From: Pseudomonas kermanshahensis
GTDB lineage: Bacteria; Pseudomonadota; Gammaproteobacteria; Pseudomonadales; Pseudomonadaceae
NCBI RefSeq assembly: GCF_014269205.2
Contig: NZ_JABWRY020000001.1
Location: forward strand, 2,852,001-2,916,000
Reading direction: 5' to 3'
Length of the DNA: 64,000 bases
The notes beneath the pieces are model-generated. The model ran no database searches. It was given only the letters and a program-made list of their open reading frames with translations, and was not told where the DNA came from. The translations under genes were made by a program, and so were the position numbers. How positions within the stretch are numbered: the first letter of the stretch is position 1; each line of letters starts with the position of its first letter. Shown in pieces: positions 1-10,220 of this stretch.

Positions 1-3000
1 CCAACCGCGCGTGGGTCTCGCTCAGCGCCTGGTCGACCGAGCGATTCGCCAGGCCTACCCGCAAGGGCACGCTGTTGATGAACATGCCCAGGGCACGATC
101 AGCCCCGTTGCCAGCCATGCTGCGGCCCAGCAACACGGTGCCCAGGGTGACCTCATCACGCCCACCGAGGGCGCCAAGCACCTGGGCCCAAGCAAGGTGC
201 AGCAGGCTGGCCAGGCTCGCGCCCTGGTGCCGGGCCTGAGCGCGCAACAGCCCTGCCAGCGGCGCATCGATCACCTGGCTGTGGCTGTGCAGGTCACCCT
301 CGTCGACCGGCTCGCCACCCAGCCCGGCAATCGGCGCTGGTGGTTCGATGCCAGCCAGTTGCTCGCGGAAGAAGGCTTCGTGCCGGGCCTGGCGCTCGGG
401 GGCAGCGCTTAGCGCCACGTAGTCACGATACGGCACAGGTGCCGGCAACGGCTCGCCGCGCCCAGCCATGAAGGCGTCCAGCTCGCCCAACAGCACCTGC
501 AGCGAAACGGCATCGTTGACCAAGTGGTGGAAGCGCAGCAAGCCCAACCAACGCCCGTGCTGGGCATCCTCGGCGCAGGCCAGCGCCATCATCGGTGCCT
601 GGCGCAGGTCCAAGGGCCGTTGCTGGGGGTCGAAGTGGCTGCGCATTTGCCCGGCTATGTTGCCTGCGTGTGCCTCCCCCACCCAGTTGTCGACCGTCAG
701 AAGGGCCTGGCGCCAGACCACCTGCTGGGGCTGTTCAAGCCCCTCCCAGGCCAGGCTGGTGCGCAAGATGTCGTGACGGTCTATCACCTGCTGCAACGCT
801 TCGGTGAAGGCCTGTAACTGCATGCGGCTGGCAAAGGTGAACAAAGCCTGCTGCTGGTACGGGTCGCGAGCATCGGTGACGTGGTGGTAAAGCAGGCCTT
901 GTTGCAGGGGCGCCAGCGGATAAATTTCCTGCACGTTGCCTGCGCCGCCCGGCACCGTGGCAACGATGCGGTCGATATCAACCTGCGACAGTTCGCTGAG
1001 GGTGAGCATGCCCGGCGTGATGTGCTGGCACCCTGGCGGAACCCGGTTGGCCGGCACGCGCGCGGCTTCGCCGACCACTACGCTGGCCGCAAGGCTGGCC
1101 AGGGTCGATTGGCCGAACAGTACCTGTACATCGGCTTGCAGGCCCTGCTGGCGCATGCGCTCTATCAGTTGCACGGCCAGCAGCGAGTGGCCGCCCAGCT
1201 CGAAGAAGTGGTCCTGGCGCCCTACCCGCTCGACCTGCAGCAATTCGGCCCACAGCAAGGCCAGGCGTTGCTCGACGTCGCCGATCGGCGCTTCGTGCTC
1301 GCGGCGCACCTTGGCGGCTTCGTCCGCTGTCGGCAAGGCACGGCGGTCGAGTTTGCCATTGGCGGTCAATGGCCAACTGGCCAGGTTGACATAGGCCACC
1401 GGCAACAAAGCGACTGGCAGCCGCTCGCGCAGGTGGTCATGCAGCACTCTGGGCAGCACCGCCGCCTCGCCAATGAACCAAGCCTGCAACTGGCCATCGC
1501 GAAGCATCACCACGCACTCGCGCACCGCCGCATGGCTGGCCAGGGCGGCCTCGATTTCGGCCAGTTCAACCCGCACACCGCGGATTTTCACCTGGTCGTC
1601 ATTGCGCCCGAGGTACTCCAGCGTGCCGTCGGGCAGCCAGCGTACCAGGTCGCCCGTGCGGTACATGCGTGCCCCTGCCAGCGCGCTGAACGGGTCATCG
1701 AGAAAACGCTCGGCGGTCATCTGCGGCCGATTGAGGTAACCCCGGGCCACCCCCTTGCCGCCCACATACAATTCGCCTGGGGCGCCGATTGGCAGTAGAC
1801 GGCACTGCTCATCGAGGACGTACACCTGGGTGTTGGCCACCGGGCGGCCGATATGCAGCGGGCCGCCGGCGTTTACTTCGCCCGAGGTCGCCACCACCGT
1901 GGCTTCGGTGGGGCCATAGTTGTTGATGACCCGGTAGCGCCGCTCGCGGGCCAGGCGCCGCAGACGGTCGCCGCCAATCAGCAGGGTCTGCAAGGTCGGG
2001 TGCAGCTCGCCCTGGGCGAAGGCATGCTCGGCCACCGGGGTGGGCAGGAAGCTGACATCCAGCGGCTGGGCGCGCCACCAACTGAGCAAGGCGTCGATGT
2101 CTTCAGCACCGTCACGCACCGGTGCCAGGTGCAAAGTAGCGCCACTGCACAGCGCGGGCCACACCTCCCAAGCCATGGCGTCAAAGCCGAAGCCGGCCAG
2201 GCTCGACTGGTGGCGCCCGGGGCCCAGGTTGAAGGCACTGCAGTGCCAGGCGACCAGGTTGGCCAGCATGTGGTGCTCGACCATCACGCCCTTTGGCTGG
2301 CCGGTGGAGCCGGAGGTGTAGATGACATAGGCCAGGTCGCTCGCTTGCGGCTGCACAGGGGCTGGCATTGCGGCGGTTGCCGTGTTCCAGTCCCAGCGGT
2401 CCAACACGACCTGTGGCAGGCCATGGGGTGGAAGGCGGTCGAGCAGCCGCGACTGGGTCAGCACCACGGCCGGCGCGCTGTCTTGCAGCAGATAGGCCAG
2501 GCGCTCCTGCGGGTGGGCAGGGTCAATCGGCACGTAAGCGGCCCCGGCCTTGAGCACGGCCAGCAGGCCGATCAAGGTGTCCAGGCCGCGCTGGGCGACC
2601 ACCGCTACCCGCTGGTCAGGTTTGGCGCCAAGGGCTGCCAGGTGCCGGGCCAGCGCGTCGGCACGCCGGTCGAGTTCGCCATAGCTCAGGCGCTGGCCGT
2701 CGTGCTGCGCCGCCACGGCGTGTGGCGTGGCGTTGGCCTGAGCTTGGATACGACGATGGATCAACGCCTCAGCCTGTTCAGGCGCTGCTTGCGCCGTCGC
2801 ATTCCACTGCCGCAGGCGGGCGTGCTCGCGGGCGGTCAGTAGATCGAACGCCGCGATACTTTGTTCGGGCTGTTCCAGGCCTTGCGCCAGCACATGCAGC
2901 AGGCGCTCGGCCAACGCTGTCACATCTTCATCGCTGAACCAGGCGCGGTTGTGCACCAGGTGCAGGCACGCGCTGTCGCGTTGGCTGTTGCAACGCAGGT

Positions 3001-4156
3001 GGATGCTCAAGGGCGTGGGCTCGTGGCCATTGCAGACCATCACCGTGTGGCCGGGCACGTCACCGAAGCGTAGGTCGTTGCCATCCTCCTCGAATGACAC
3101 CATCAGCTCGAACAGGTGCGGCCGCTCTTCACGCAATGCACCAAGGCTGCGATTGAGTTCGCTAAGGGCGAAACGCTGATGGCGAAAGTCTTGCTTGAGC
3201 GCATCGCGGATCCCCTGTACCAACGCGCTGAACGAGCGTTCACGGCCAAAGTCCATGCGCAGTGCGCTGACTTGGGTAAACAGCCCCAGGGTAGACTTGA
3301 ACTGGGCGTTGCCACGGTTGCGCACCGGCAGGCCGACCACCCACTCGTCACGCTGCCAGGTACGTGCGCTGCACACATGCAACGCCGCCAGCAGCACATG
3401 GAAGGGCGAGGCCTGCAGCGTGGTACCGAGGGCACGCATACGTGCCAGCAAGCGGGTATCGAAGGGCTGTTCGAGTACCGCACTGGGCGGCGACACGTGC
3501 TGCGCATTGCGCTCGCGGGGTGCCAGCAAGGCATCGGGTAGCTGCTGGTACTTGGCCAGCCAGTAATCGCGGTCGCGGTCATGGCGTGGCGAACCCTGGT
3601 ACTGGGCATCGTCCTCGATGAACGCGCGGTAGGACGGTGCGCTGTCTGGCAATGCCAGCCCCTGTTCAAGCAGGCGGTAATGATCGGCGATCTGCTTGAA
3701 CCACTGGTCCACGCCCCAGCCATCGAGAATCAGGTGATGGGCCTGCACGGCAAACAGGTACCGCTGCTCGCCCAGGCGGATCAATGTCGCCCCCCACAGT
3801 GGGCTGGCATCCAGGCGGTAGGGTGTCTGCATCTGTGTTTGCAACAGGCCTTGGGCAGCGCCGAACGGGTCATCCGCGCTGCGGACATCGTGCTGCACCA
3901 GTTGCACATCGAGGGCCTCGGCAAAGTACTGGCGGGCTACCCCACCCTGGCCCGCGTGCGTCACCAGTACGGTGCGCAGGCCATCATGCTGGGCGACCAG
4001 GTGCGCCAGTGCCCGGTTTAGCCGCTCGGCATCCACCCCGCCGGCCAGTTCGACGTACGCGCCGATGTTGTACAGCGGCGAGTCGCCGTGGCTGATCTGA
4101 TCCAGCCAGATGTCGCGCTGGGCAACGGTCAGGGCAAAGGTTTGGGCGGCAGGCAT
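1..4156 (-). CDS. Non-ribosomal peptide synthetase, first module (lipopeptide type), C-terminal part outside window
   Basis: Cytosolic NRPS; the visible 1385 residues read condensation (about 1-440; active motif HHLILDG), adenylation (about 450-950; YTSGSTGQPKG and YGPTEAT), carrier (LGGHSLL, phosphopantetheine Ser991), then a second condensation domain (IYPLAPLQQGLLYHH, HHLVNDAVS) cut by the window edge. Specificity residues read D-A-W-F-L-G-N-V-V, which from memory is a leucine code. The protein begins directly with a condensation domain and no loading module, as in lipo-initiating synthetases. Start ATG at 4156 has AAGGA 11 bases upstream. The divergent LuxR gene and NodT-like gene fit a cyclic lipopeptide locus. 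The second condensation domain resembles the dual condensation/epimerisation group, but its His motif is imperfect (RD where GD is expected). The product beyond the first residue cannot be told. Confidence 0.93.
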   Translation of the reverse strand, partial: MPAAQTFALTVAQRDIWLDQISHGDSPLYNIGAYVELAGGVDAERLNRALAHLVAQHDGLRTVLVTHAGQGGVARQYFAEALDVQLVQHDVRSADDPFGAAQGLLQTQMQTPYRLDASPLWGATLIRLGEQRYLFAVQAHHLILDGWGVDQWFKQIADHYRLLEQGLALPDSAPSYRAFIEDDAQYQGSPRHDRDRDYWLAKYQQLPDALLAPRERNAQHVSPPSAVLEQPFDTRLLARMRALGTTLQASPFHVLLAALHVCSARTWQRDEWVVGLPVRNRGNAQFKSTLGLFTQVSALRMDFGRERSFSALVQGIRDALKQDFRHQRFALSELNRSLGALREERPHLFELMVSFEEDGNDLRFGDVPGHTVMVCNGHEPTPLSIHLRCNSQRDSACLHLVHNRAWFSDEDVTALAERLLHVLAQGLEQPEQSIAAFDLLTAREHARLRQWNATAQAAPEQAEALIHRRIQAQANATPHAVAAQHDGQRLSYGELDRRADALARHLAALGAKPDQRVAVVAQRGLDTLIGLLAVLKAGAAYVPIDPAHPQERLAYLLQDSAPAVVLTQSRLLDRLPPHGLPQVVLDRWDWNTATAAMPAPVQPQASDLAYVIYTSGSTGQPKGVMVEHHMLANLVAWHCSAFNLGPGRHQSSLAGFGFDAMAWEVWPALCSGATLHLAPVRDGAEDIDALLSWWRAQPLDVSFLPTPVAEHAFAQGELHPTLQTLLIGGDRLRRLARERRYRVINNYGPTEATVVATSGEVNAGGPLHIGRPVANTQVYVLDEQCRLLPIGAPGELYVGGKGVARGYLNRPQMTAERFLDDPFSALAGARMYRTGDLVRWLPDGTLEYLGRNDDQVKIRGVRVELAEIEAALASHAAVRECVVMLRDGQLQAWFIGEAAVLPRVLHDHLRERLPVALLPVAYVNLASWPLTANGKLDRRALPTADEAAKVRREHEAPIGDVEQRLALLWAELLQVERVGRQDHFFELGGHSLLAVQLIERMRQQGLQADVQVLFGQSTLASLAASVVVGEAARVPANRVPPGCQHITPGMLTLSELSQVDIDRIVATVPGGAGNVQEIYPLAPLQQGLLYHHVTDARDPYQQQALFTFASRMQLQAFTEALQQVIDRHDILRTSLAWEGLEQPQQVVWRQALLTVDNWVGEAHAGNIAGQMRSHFDPQQRPLDLRQAPMMALACAEDAQHGRWLGLLRFHHLVNDAVSLQVLLGELDAFMAGRGEPLPAPVPYRDYVALSAAPERQARHEAFFREQLAGIEPPAPIAGLGGEPVDEGDLHSHSQVIDAPLAGLLRAQARHQGASLASLLHLAWAQVLGALGGRDEVTLGTVLLGRSMAGNGADRALGMFINSVPLRVGLANRSVDQALSETHARL

Positions 4157-4414
4157 GGTTCGGCAGGTCCTTCTGGTTGATCATCCGCGGATTCAAGCAC
4201 CCCACCTTCAGGCTGTATGGCCCCCGAAACCCGGACACGCACCGGGCCTGTCGATGGCTGCTGAAAAACATGTAGGAGATTTGCCACAGCGGCTGCCCGG
4301 TTTGGCCTACGCCAGGGGCCATCGGTCTGGATCAGGCCTTGATCGCCACGCTTCTGACGTCAATTGGCTGGCTTATCCGTTCATGTGCAGTGTCTCGCCT
4401 GTAAGTGCCCTGCC

Positions 4415-4435
4415 CCACTGATCCGTAATCGGTGG
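4415..4435. promoter_or_regulatory. Imperfect 21-bp palindrome between NRPS and luxR genes
   Basis: CCACTGAT, five bases, ATCGGTGG form an inverted repeat with seven of eight pairs. It lies in the 415-base divergent region between the NRPS start (4156) and the luxR start (4572). Its size resembles a LuxR-family operator. Function is inferred from position only; nothing else in this gap was recognised. Confidence 0.3.
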
Positions 4436-4571
4436 CACTTTCTGTCCCTGTTTTCCATTACAGACGCGGCCCCCAGGCCGGGCTTGAATACCGCCACAAA
4501 CCACTCGCCACCCGGAGGACTCGCCTGCGACACCACCCGCCGTAACGCTTTGGATCAAGGATGACAACGCT

Positions 4572-5354
4572 ATGAAGCTGACCGACAGCCTCGAACACCG
4601 CCCCGACCCCCAGCTGTATCTGCAACTTGGCGAACTGATCGCCAGTACCGGCGCCGAGGGCTTTGCCGAACAGATGTTGCAACTGGTCGATGCCCAAGTG
4701 CCGATCCACAGGCTCGACCTCAGCGAATGGACCCTCGAGCCACGCGGCGCCAGCATCAGCCGCATCAGGGTACTCGGCAGCGCCGGCCCAGCACCTGAAC
4801 TGCCCGGCGTCGATCCTCTGCGCCACCCTCTGCTGCAGAGCATCATGCAGATGAAAGACCCGCTGCTGATCGAATTCAAGGCCCCCCCGGACACCGACCA
4901 CCCGCGCCACAGCGCCCACCAGTGCAACTTGGTGTCTTGCAGCGGTGCCCGGCGCTGGGTCATCTGCTTTCACCGCCTGCCCAGCCAGCGGGGCTTTTCG
5001 TTGAGTGAGTTGTCGCAGTTGAAAAGCCTGTCCGACACCTTGCTGCCCCTGGTCGAGCACCACGGCCAGTTGCTCAACCAAGGGGCCGCGCGGCAGACCG
5101 GGTCGCCGCTGTGCGATCTGCAGGCGGGCGCGTTACGCCACTCCTTTGGTGAACGGCTGGTGCAGGAAGCCGTGCGGCTTTCGACGCGTGAACAGGAGGT
5201 CTGCCTGGGCCTGCTGACGGGCGGCACGGTGCCAGAAATGGCGCAGCGGCTTAACGTGAAAAACAGCTCGATCGAAACCTACCTCAAGCGCGCCACCGCC
5301 AAGCTGGGGGTCAGTGGCCGCCATGGTTTGACCAAGTGGATGGCAGGCGCCTGA
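4572..5354 (+). CDS. LuxR-family transcriptional regulator of the NRPS locus
   Basis: This 260-residue protein has a C-terminal LuxR/GerE helix-turn-helix at about 200-255 ([16 protein letters not shown], then [18 protein letters not shown]). The N-terminal 190 residues show no recognisable acyl-homoserine lactone pocket or receiver domain. Regulators of this layout flank Pseudomonas cyclic lipopeptide synthetase genes and activate them, so activation of the divergent NRPS is the likely role. Start ATG 4572 follows AAGGA; an ATG at 4561 is in another frame and stops at once. The downstream outer-membrane efflux gene begins 18 bases after the stop, so the two are probably co-transcribed. Confidence 0.9.
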   Translation: MKLTDSLEHRPDPQLYLQLGELIASTGAEGFAEQMLQLVDAQVPIHRLDLSEWTLEPRGASISRIRVLGSAGPAPELPGVDPLRHPLLQSIMQMKDPLLIEFKAPPDTDHPRHSAHQCNLVSCSGARRWVICFHRLPSQRGFSLSELSQLKSLSDTLLPLVEHHGQLLNQGAARQTGSPLCDLQAGALRHSFGERLVQEAVRLSTREQEVCLGLLTGGTVPEMAQRLNVKNSSIETYLKRATAKLGVSGRHGLTKWMAGA

Positions 5355-5371
5355 CTCTGCGAGACCCTCTG

Positions 5372-6838
5372 ATGCCCCGATCCAGCCTTATCCTGTGCGC
5401 GGCGCTGTTGTGCGGCTGTTCGTTGGCCACTGACTACCAGCGCCCGGACACCCCCGTCGCCACCCAGTACCCGCAAGGGCCGGCCTACGCCGGCGATGTG
5501 CAGAAGCACCCGGCCATCGAGGACTGGCGCCAGGTGTTCCACGACCCGAGCCTGCGCCAACTGATCGACAGCGCCCTGGCCAATAACCGCGACCTGCGCA
5601 GCGCGGCGCTCAATGTCGAAGCCTACCGCGCCCAATACCGCATTCAGCGCGCCGAGCTGTTGCCAAAGGTCTCGGCCAATGGCCAGGGGCAACGCCAGTA
5701 TCTGCCGCGGCGCATGACCGGTACCGACCAGGGCATGATCAGTTCCACCACTGCTGCGACGCTAGGCGTGAGTGCTTATGAGCTGGACCTGTTCGGTCGC
5801 CTGCGCAGCCTCAGTGACCAAGCGCTGTTGACTTACCTGGCCAGCGACCAGGCCCGGCGCAGCACCCAATTGAGCCTGGTGGCCAGTGTCGCCAGCGTGT
5901 ACCTGACCTGGCGTGCCGACCAGGAACTGCTGACGCTGGCCAACGAAACCCTGGCCGCGGACGAGCGCAGCCTGCGCCTGACCGCCAACCAGCGCCGCGC
6001 CGGCACAGTGTCGGCCCTGGACCAGATCCAGGCGCGGACCAGTGTCGACAGTACCCGGGCGGCCGTCGCCCGTTACAAACGCCAAGTCGCCCAAGACCTC
6101 AACCAACTGACGGTACTGGTGGGCGCCCCTGTGGCCGACGGCCTCGGCGCCTTGCCGCTGGCCGACGAACAGATCGCCGGTTTGCAAGCCGGGCTGCCGT
6201 CAGACCTGCTGCAACGCCGCCCCGACATCCTCCAGGCCGAATACCAGCTGCGTGCGGCCAACGCCGATATTGGCGCCGCGCGTGCGGCGTTTTTCCCGAG
6301 CATCAGCCTGACCGCCAATGCCGGCAGTACCAGCCCGGCGCTCAGTGGGCTGTTCGATGCAGGGTCAGGGACCTGGCTGTTCCAGCCACAGATCAACCTG
6401 CCGATCTTCACCGCCGGTAGCCTGCGTGCCAGCCTGGACTATGCCCAATTGCAGAAGGACATTCAGGTAGCGCAGTACGAAAAAGCAATCCAAAGCGCCT
6501 TTCAGGAAGTGGCCGACGGCTTGGCGGCGCGGGCGACTTACCAGCGGCAACTGCAGGCGCAACGCGACTTGGTGGCCTCCAACCAGCGTTACTACAACCT
6601 TGCTGAACACCGCTACCGGATCGGCGTGGACAGCAGCCTGACCTTTCTCGACGCGCAGCGCTCGTTGTTCAGTGCCCAGCAGGGGCTGATCAATGACCGC
6701 CTGGCGCAGTTGGTGGCAGAGGTGAACCTGTACGCGGCGTTGGGTGGCGGGTGGAAAGAGGCCGCTGACACCCAGGCTCCGTCTGCGGCAAGCGCAAGCG
6801 AAGCGGCGCCCAAGGGTGCCTACGTGGGTCTAGACTGA
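5372..6838 (+). CDS. NodT/OprM-family outer-membrane efflux lipoprotein
   Basis: A 488-residue TolC-like outer-membrane channel of RND or MacAB-type exporters. The N terminus is a lipoprotein signal ending [14 protein letters not shown], with the probable lipidated Cys at about residue 16. Two outer-membrane efflux repeats follow; [19 protein letters not shown] and the late [16 protein letters not shown] are characteristic. An upstream start at 5336 overlaps luxR and would add 12 residues without a signal shape, so ATG 5372 is preferred. No inner-membrane pump or adaptor gene lies beside it here. NodT genes sit next to luxR in several Pseudomonas lipopeptide loci, so export of the NRPS product is the best guess. 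Confidence 0.9.
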   Translation: MPRSSLILCAALLCGCSLATDYQRPDTPVATQYPQGPAYAGDVQKHPAIEDWRQVFHDPSLRQLIDSALANNRDLRSAALNVEAYRAQYRIQRAELLPKVSANGQGQRQYLPRRMTGTDQGMISSTTAATLGVSAYELDLFGRLRSLSDQALLTYLASDQARRSTQLSLVASVASVYLTWRADQELLTLANETLAADERSLRLTANQRRAGTVSALDQIQARTSVDSTRAAVARYKRQVAQDLNQLTVLVGAPVADGLGALPLADEQIAGLQAGLPSDLLQRRPDILQAEYQLRAANADIGAARAAFFPSISLTANAGSTSPALSGLFDAGSGTWLFQPQINLPIFTAGSLRASLDYAQLQKDIQVAQYEKAIQSAFQEVADGLAARATYQRQLQAQRDLVASNQRYYNLAEHRYRIGVDSSLTFLDAQRSLFSAQQGLINDRLAQLVAEVNLYAALGGGWKEAADTQAPSAASASEAAPKGAYVGLD

Positions 6839-6893
6839 ACAGGGCCAGATCACCAGGCATGAACCGGGGGGCTTCCACACGCGGAGGTGTGAG

Positions 6894-7784
6894 ATGAGCC
6901 AGTTCAAGCGTTTGTTCGTCATGCTCGGCCCGCAGATGCGCCACACGCCGGCTCTACAACGCGCGGCGGCGTTGGCAGAGTCAAGCGGTGCGCTACTCGA
7001 TATCAACGTATTCGTCGACGATGTCGACACTTTCGGTTTGATGAGCGATGGCCGGGAGCGTGAACGGCTGCTCAGCGACAATCGCCAGTGGCTGGCCGAT
7101 GAAGCCGAGCAGATGGCCGACGCCGGCCTGGATGTGTCCACCGAACTGCTGCTGACCCGCGACCCGTTGGCCAGCGTGCTCGAGCGTATCGAACGCTTGG
7201 GCTGCGACCTGCTGATCAAGGACGTGCAGCACGAACCGGTGCTCAAACGCTTGCTGGTGACACCGCTGGACTGGCAGTTGCTCAAGGACAGCCCGGTTGC
7301 CGTGCACCTGATCAGTGACATCCGCCTGCCCTTGCCCAAGCAGATCGCCGCCGCAGTGGACCTGAACAGCCATGGCGCCGGTGAACACCTCGATGAGCAG
7401 GTCATTCACAGCGCCCATGCGCTGGCGCTGCAGTGCAATGCCGAACTGCACCTGCTGCATGTGTGCGACGCGGCCAAGACCCACATCGCCGACTTCGGTG
7501 CCGGCACCGTCACCATGCCTGGCTTCGATGGCAGTGTGCGTACCGCACAGCGTTCAGCATTCAACCGCCTGGGCGACCATCACCAGGTGCCCTTGGAGCG
7601 CAGGCATTTCGTCGAGGGGCCAGCGATTCGTGCGATTGCCCAGTTCGTCAGCCATAGCCGGGTCGATGTGATCGTCATGGGCAGCCATCGCCACGACGCC
7701 ATGCAGACCTTTTTGGGCGGTACCACGGCGCATGTGCTGGAGCATCCGCTGTGCAATGTGCTGGCGATCAAGGCGATGCATTGA
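6894..7784 (+). CDS. Universal stress protein, tandem UspE-like
   Basis: A 296-residue cytosolic protein with two universal stress protein domains (about 1-145 and 150-296). The second ends FLGGTTAHVLEHPLCNVLAIK, very like the C terminus of UspE. The canonical ATP-binding glycine spacing is not complete, as in UspE-type proteins, so nucleotide binding is uncertain. A strong GGAGGTGTGAG precedes ATG 6894. It follows the efflux gene by 55 bases on the same strand but has no obvious functional link with it. A REP-type palindrome follows the gene. Confidence 0.9.
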   Translation: MSQFKRLFVMLGPQMRHTPALQRAAALAESSGALLDINVFVDDVDTFGLMSDGRERERLLSDNRQWLADEAEQMADAGLDVSTELLLTRDPLASVLERIERLGCDLLIKDVQHEPVLKRLLVTPLDWQLLKDSPVAVHLISDIRLPLPKQIAAAVDLNSHGAGEHLDEQVIHSAHALALQCNAELHLLHVCDAAKTHIADFGAGTVTMPGFDGSVRTAQRSAFNRLGDHHQVPLERRHFVEGPAIRAIAQFVSHSRVDVIVMGSHRHDAMQTFLGGTTAHVLEHPLCNVLAIKAMH

Positions 7785-7826
7785 GTATTCGGCGAACTAT
7801 GTGCCCGATTCGTCATTAATCCGCAG

Positions 7827-7950
7827 CCCCTGTAGGAGCGGCCTCGCGTCGCGAAAGGGCTGCGGAGCAGTCCCCGATTTCAGTGTCACCTACAATATTG
7901 CTGGGGCCGCTGCGCGGCCCTTTCGCGACGCAAGGCCGCTCCTACAGGGG
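7827..7950. repeat. Paired REP-type palindromes (large inverted repeat)
   Basis: CCCCTGTAGGAGCGGCC is mirrored by GGCCGCTCCTACAGGGG at the far end, with inner arms GTCGCGAAAGGGC and GCCCTTTCGCGAC. This is a pair of P. putida-type REP elements in opposite orientation between the usp gene and the TonB receptor gene. It may act as a transcription terminator. Confidence 0.85.
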
Positions 7951-8002
7951 CCGGCGGTGAAGGTAGGCATTTGGCACGCGCGCTCCATTTAAAAAGAATG
8001 CA

Positions 8003-8024
8003 TTTGATAATGATTCGTAGTAGT
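8003..8024. promoter_or_regulatory. Probable Fur box upstream of the siderophore receptor
   Basis: TTTGATAATGATTCGTAG matches about 12 of 19 positions of the Fur consensus, with an exact GATAATGAT half. It lies about 60 bases upstream of the receptor ATG, where iron-dependent repression would be expected. Confidence 0.5.
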
Positions 8025-8079
8025 GTCGCGACGCTTTCTACCCCTCCCCCTAGCGCCCTACTCCAGGATCGTACCGTCG

Positions 8080-10215
8080 ATGCGTCGCACGTTCGTTTCG
8101 CTTTGTGTGCTTCATGCTGTCTCCCCGTTGGCCTGGGCTGAGCCCGAATCGCCCAGCGACCCCGCCCGGATCGAACTCCAGGCCTTGAGTATCACCGGTA
8201 CTGCCGACAGTGAACGCGCCGATGGCCCGGTCGTCGGCTACAAGGCCAGCCGTTCGGCAAGCGCCACGCGCACCGACACCGCCCTGCACGAAACCCCGCA
8301 ATCGGTCAGCGTGGTCCCCAAGGACGTGCTCGAAGACACCGGCGCCACACGGCTGCAAGATGGCCTGGACTACGCCGGCGGCGTTGGCCGCGCCAACAAC
8401 TTTGGCGGCCAGGGCTTGACCACGTTCACGGTGCGTGGCTTTACCACGGGCGAGTTCTACCGCAATGGCTTCCCGATCAACCGCGGCTACCCCAACGCCC
8501 CCGACGCCAATACTGTCGAGCGCCTTGAAGTGATCCGCGGCCCAGCCACCAGCCTGTATGGGCGTGGCGACCCTGGTGGCACCTTCAACGTGGTCAGCAA
8601 GCAACCGCTGGCTGAACGCAAGGTCACCCTGGGCAGCCAGATCGACGACCAAGGCATGCACCGCGCTACCCTCGATGCCACCGGCCCGCTGAATGAGGAC
8701 GGCTCGCTCGCTTACCGGTTGAACGTGCTTGGCGAAGGTGGCGAGAGCTTTCGCGATGATGTCGAGAGCGAGCGCTACGACGTGGCGCCCGTGGTCAGCT
8801 GGCAGGTCAACGACAGCACCAGAATCGTCTTCGAAGGCGACTTCATGCGCAACAACCACCCACTGGACCGCGGCCTGACCCGCTATGCCACCCAGACCGG
8901 CAGCGCCTCGCGCGACACCTATATCTGGGAGAAAGGCAGCGACAACGTGCTGCACAACGACAACAACATGGCCCAGGTACGCTTCGAGCACCTGCTCAAT
9001 GACAACTGGACGTTGGGGGGCGGGTTCCAGTTTCTCGATGGCTCGCTCAAGGGCAACGCGGTCGAAGCCAACGGCGCACCCGCTGACGGGCGTACCCTGC
9101 AGCGCAACTTCAACTACCGCAAACTGGAATGGACTGACCGTGACTGGCAGTTGAACCTTACCGGGCATTTCGACACCGGTGGTTTCAGCCACACCCTGCT
9201 GACCGGCATCGAGTACGAAAACTACGATTACAACTCGATCATCCAGCGTTCCTCGGCAGCCGTCGGCACCTACCCCATCGATATCTACGACCCAGTGCTC
9301 GGCCAGCCAAGGCCCGCGTTGACACGCACCACCACCTGGGACAAGGAAAACCTGCAGACCTGGGCCTTCTTCATTCAGGACCAAGTGGCGTTGACCGAGC
9401 GCCTCAAAGCGTTGGCCGGCATCCGCTTCGAGCGCTTTGAGCACGACTATGACGACAAGCTGGTCGACACCCGTGACTTCAGCAAGGGCGAGAACGGCGT
9501 CACCCCGCGCGTTGGCCTGATCTACGACCTGACCGACACGGTGGCGGTCTATGCCAACACGGCGCGTTCATTCAAGCCCAACAGTGGCGCCCCTGCGGGA
9601 GGCGGCAGCTTCGACCCGGAGAAGGGTAAATCCTACGAGCTGGGCGTGAAGTGGGAAGCGCTCGATCGCCAGCTGAGCATCGATGCGGCGGTGTACCACA
9701 TCGTCAAGGAAAACGTGCTGGCACGCGACCCCAACGACCCCACCGGGGTCTACAGCATTGCAGCAGGTGAGGTGCGCAGCCGCGGGCTGGACATCAACAT
9801 TGCGGGCAACATCACCCCCGAGTGGCGCGTGATAGGTGGCTACGCTTATGTCGATGCCGAAGTGACAAAAGACACCAGCTTGCCTACCGGCACCCACCTG
9901 GCCAACATCCCACGCAACAGTTTCAGCCTGCTGAACACTTACGAATTCCAGGACGGCGCGGTCAAAGGCCTTGGATTGGGTGTTGGCCTGAAATACGTGG
10001 ATGATCGCGCCGGCCAGACAGCCGTGACGACCTACACCATGGAGCGCTACAGCGTGGTTGACCTGCTCAGCTTCTACAAGGTCAATGAACACGTGCGGCT
10101 GAACCTCGATGTGAAGAACGTCTTCAACAAAGGGTATGACGAAGGGGCGTTCAACAACTACGTGTACCCGGGCGCACCGCGAACGGTGCAGGCCGGGGTT
10201 TCGTACACCTTCTAG
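8080..10215 (+). CDS. TonB-dependent siderophore receptor
   Basis: A 711-residue outer-membrane receptor. It has a signal peptide (MRRTFVSLCVLHAV to WAEP), a TonB-box-like LQALSITGT near residue 35, a plug domain (ETPQSVSVVPKDVLED, VRGF, ERLEVIRGPATSLYGRGDPG) and a 22-strand-type barrel ending VQAGVSYTF with a terminal Phe. It has no N-terminal signalling (STN) extension, so it should not itself drive a FecI/FecR system; none is adjacent. ATG 8080 gives a proper signal peptide; a GTG at 8023 would add 19 residues that spoil it. The ligand cannot be read from sequence; the plug resembles FhuA/FpvA-type hydroxamate receptors. A Fur-box-like site precedes it. Confidence 0.93.
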   Translation: MRRTFVSLCVLHAVSPLAWAEPESPSDPARIELQALSITGTADSERADGPVVGYKASRSASATRTDTALHETPQSVSVVPKDVLEDTGATRLQDGLDYAGGVGRANNFGGQGLTTFTVRGFTTGEFYRNGFPINRGYPNAPDANTVERLEVIRGPATSLYGRGDPGGTFNVVSKQPLAERKVTLGSQIDDQGMHRATLDATGPLNEDGSLAYRLNVLGEGGESFRDDVESERYDVAPVVSWQVNDSTRIVFEGDFMRNNHPLDRGLTRYATQTGSASRDTYIWEKGSDNVLHNDNNMAQVRFEHLLNDNWTLGGGFQFLDGSLKGNAVEANGAPADGRTLQRNFNYRKLEWTDRDWQLNLTGHFDTGGFSHTLLTGIEYENYDYNSIIQRSSAAVGTYPIDIYDPVLGQPRPALTRTTTWDKENLQTWAFFIQDQVALTERLKALAGIRFERFEHDYDDKLVDTRDFSKGENGVTPRVGLIYDLTDTVAVYANTARSFKPNSGAPAGGGSFDPEKGKSYELGVKWEALDRQLSIDAAVYHIVKENVLARDPNDPTGVYSIAAGEVRSRGLDINIAGNITPEWRVIGGYAYVDAEVTKDTSLPTGTHLANIPRNSFSLLNTYEFQDGAVKGLGLGVGLKYVDDRAGQTAVTTYTMERYSVVDLLSFYKVNEHVRLNLDVKNVFNKGYDEGAFNNYVYPGAPRTVQAGVSYTF

Positions 10216-10220
10216 CTGAC

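Noticed and set aside
881..2842. Long plus-strand open frames (305 and 329 codons) opposite the NRPS
   Set aside because: They mirror the codons of the NRPS and have His/Gln-rich nonsense content with no motifs; typical antisense frames of GC-rich genes.
8050..9444. 464-codon minus-strand frame opposite the TonB receptor
   Set aside because: Val/Gly/His-rich shadow without motifs.
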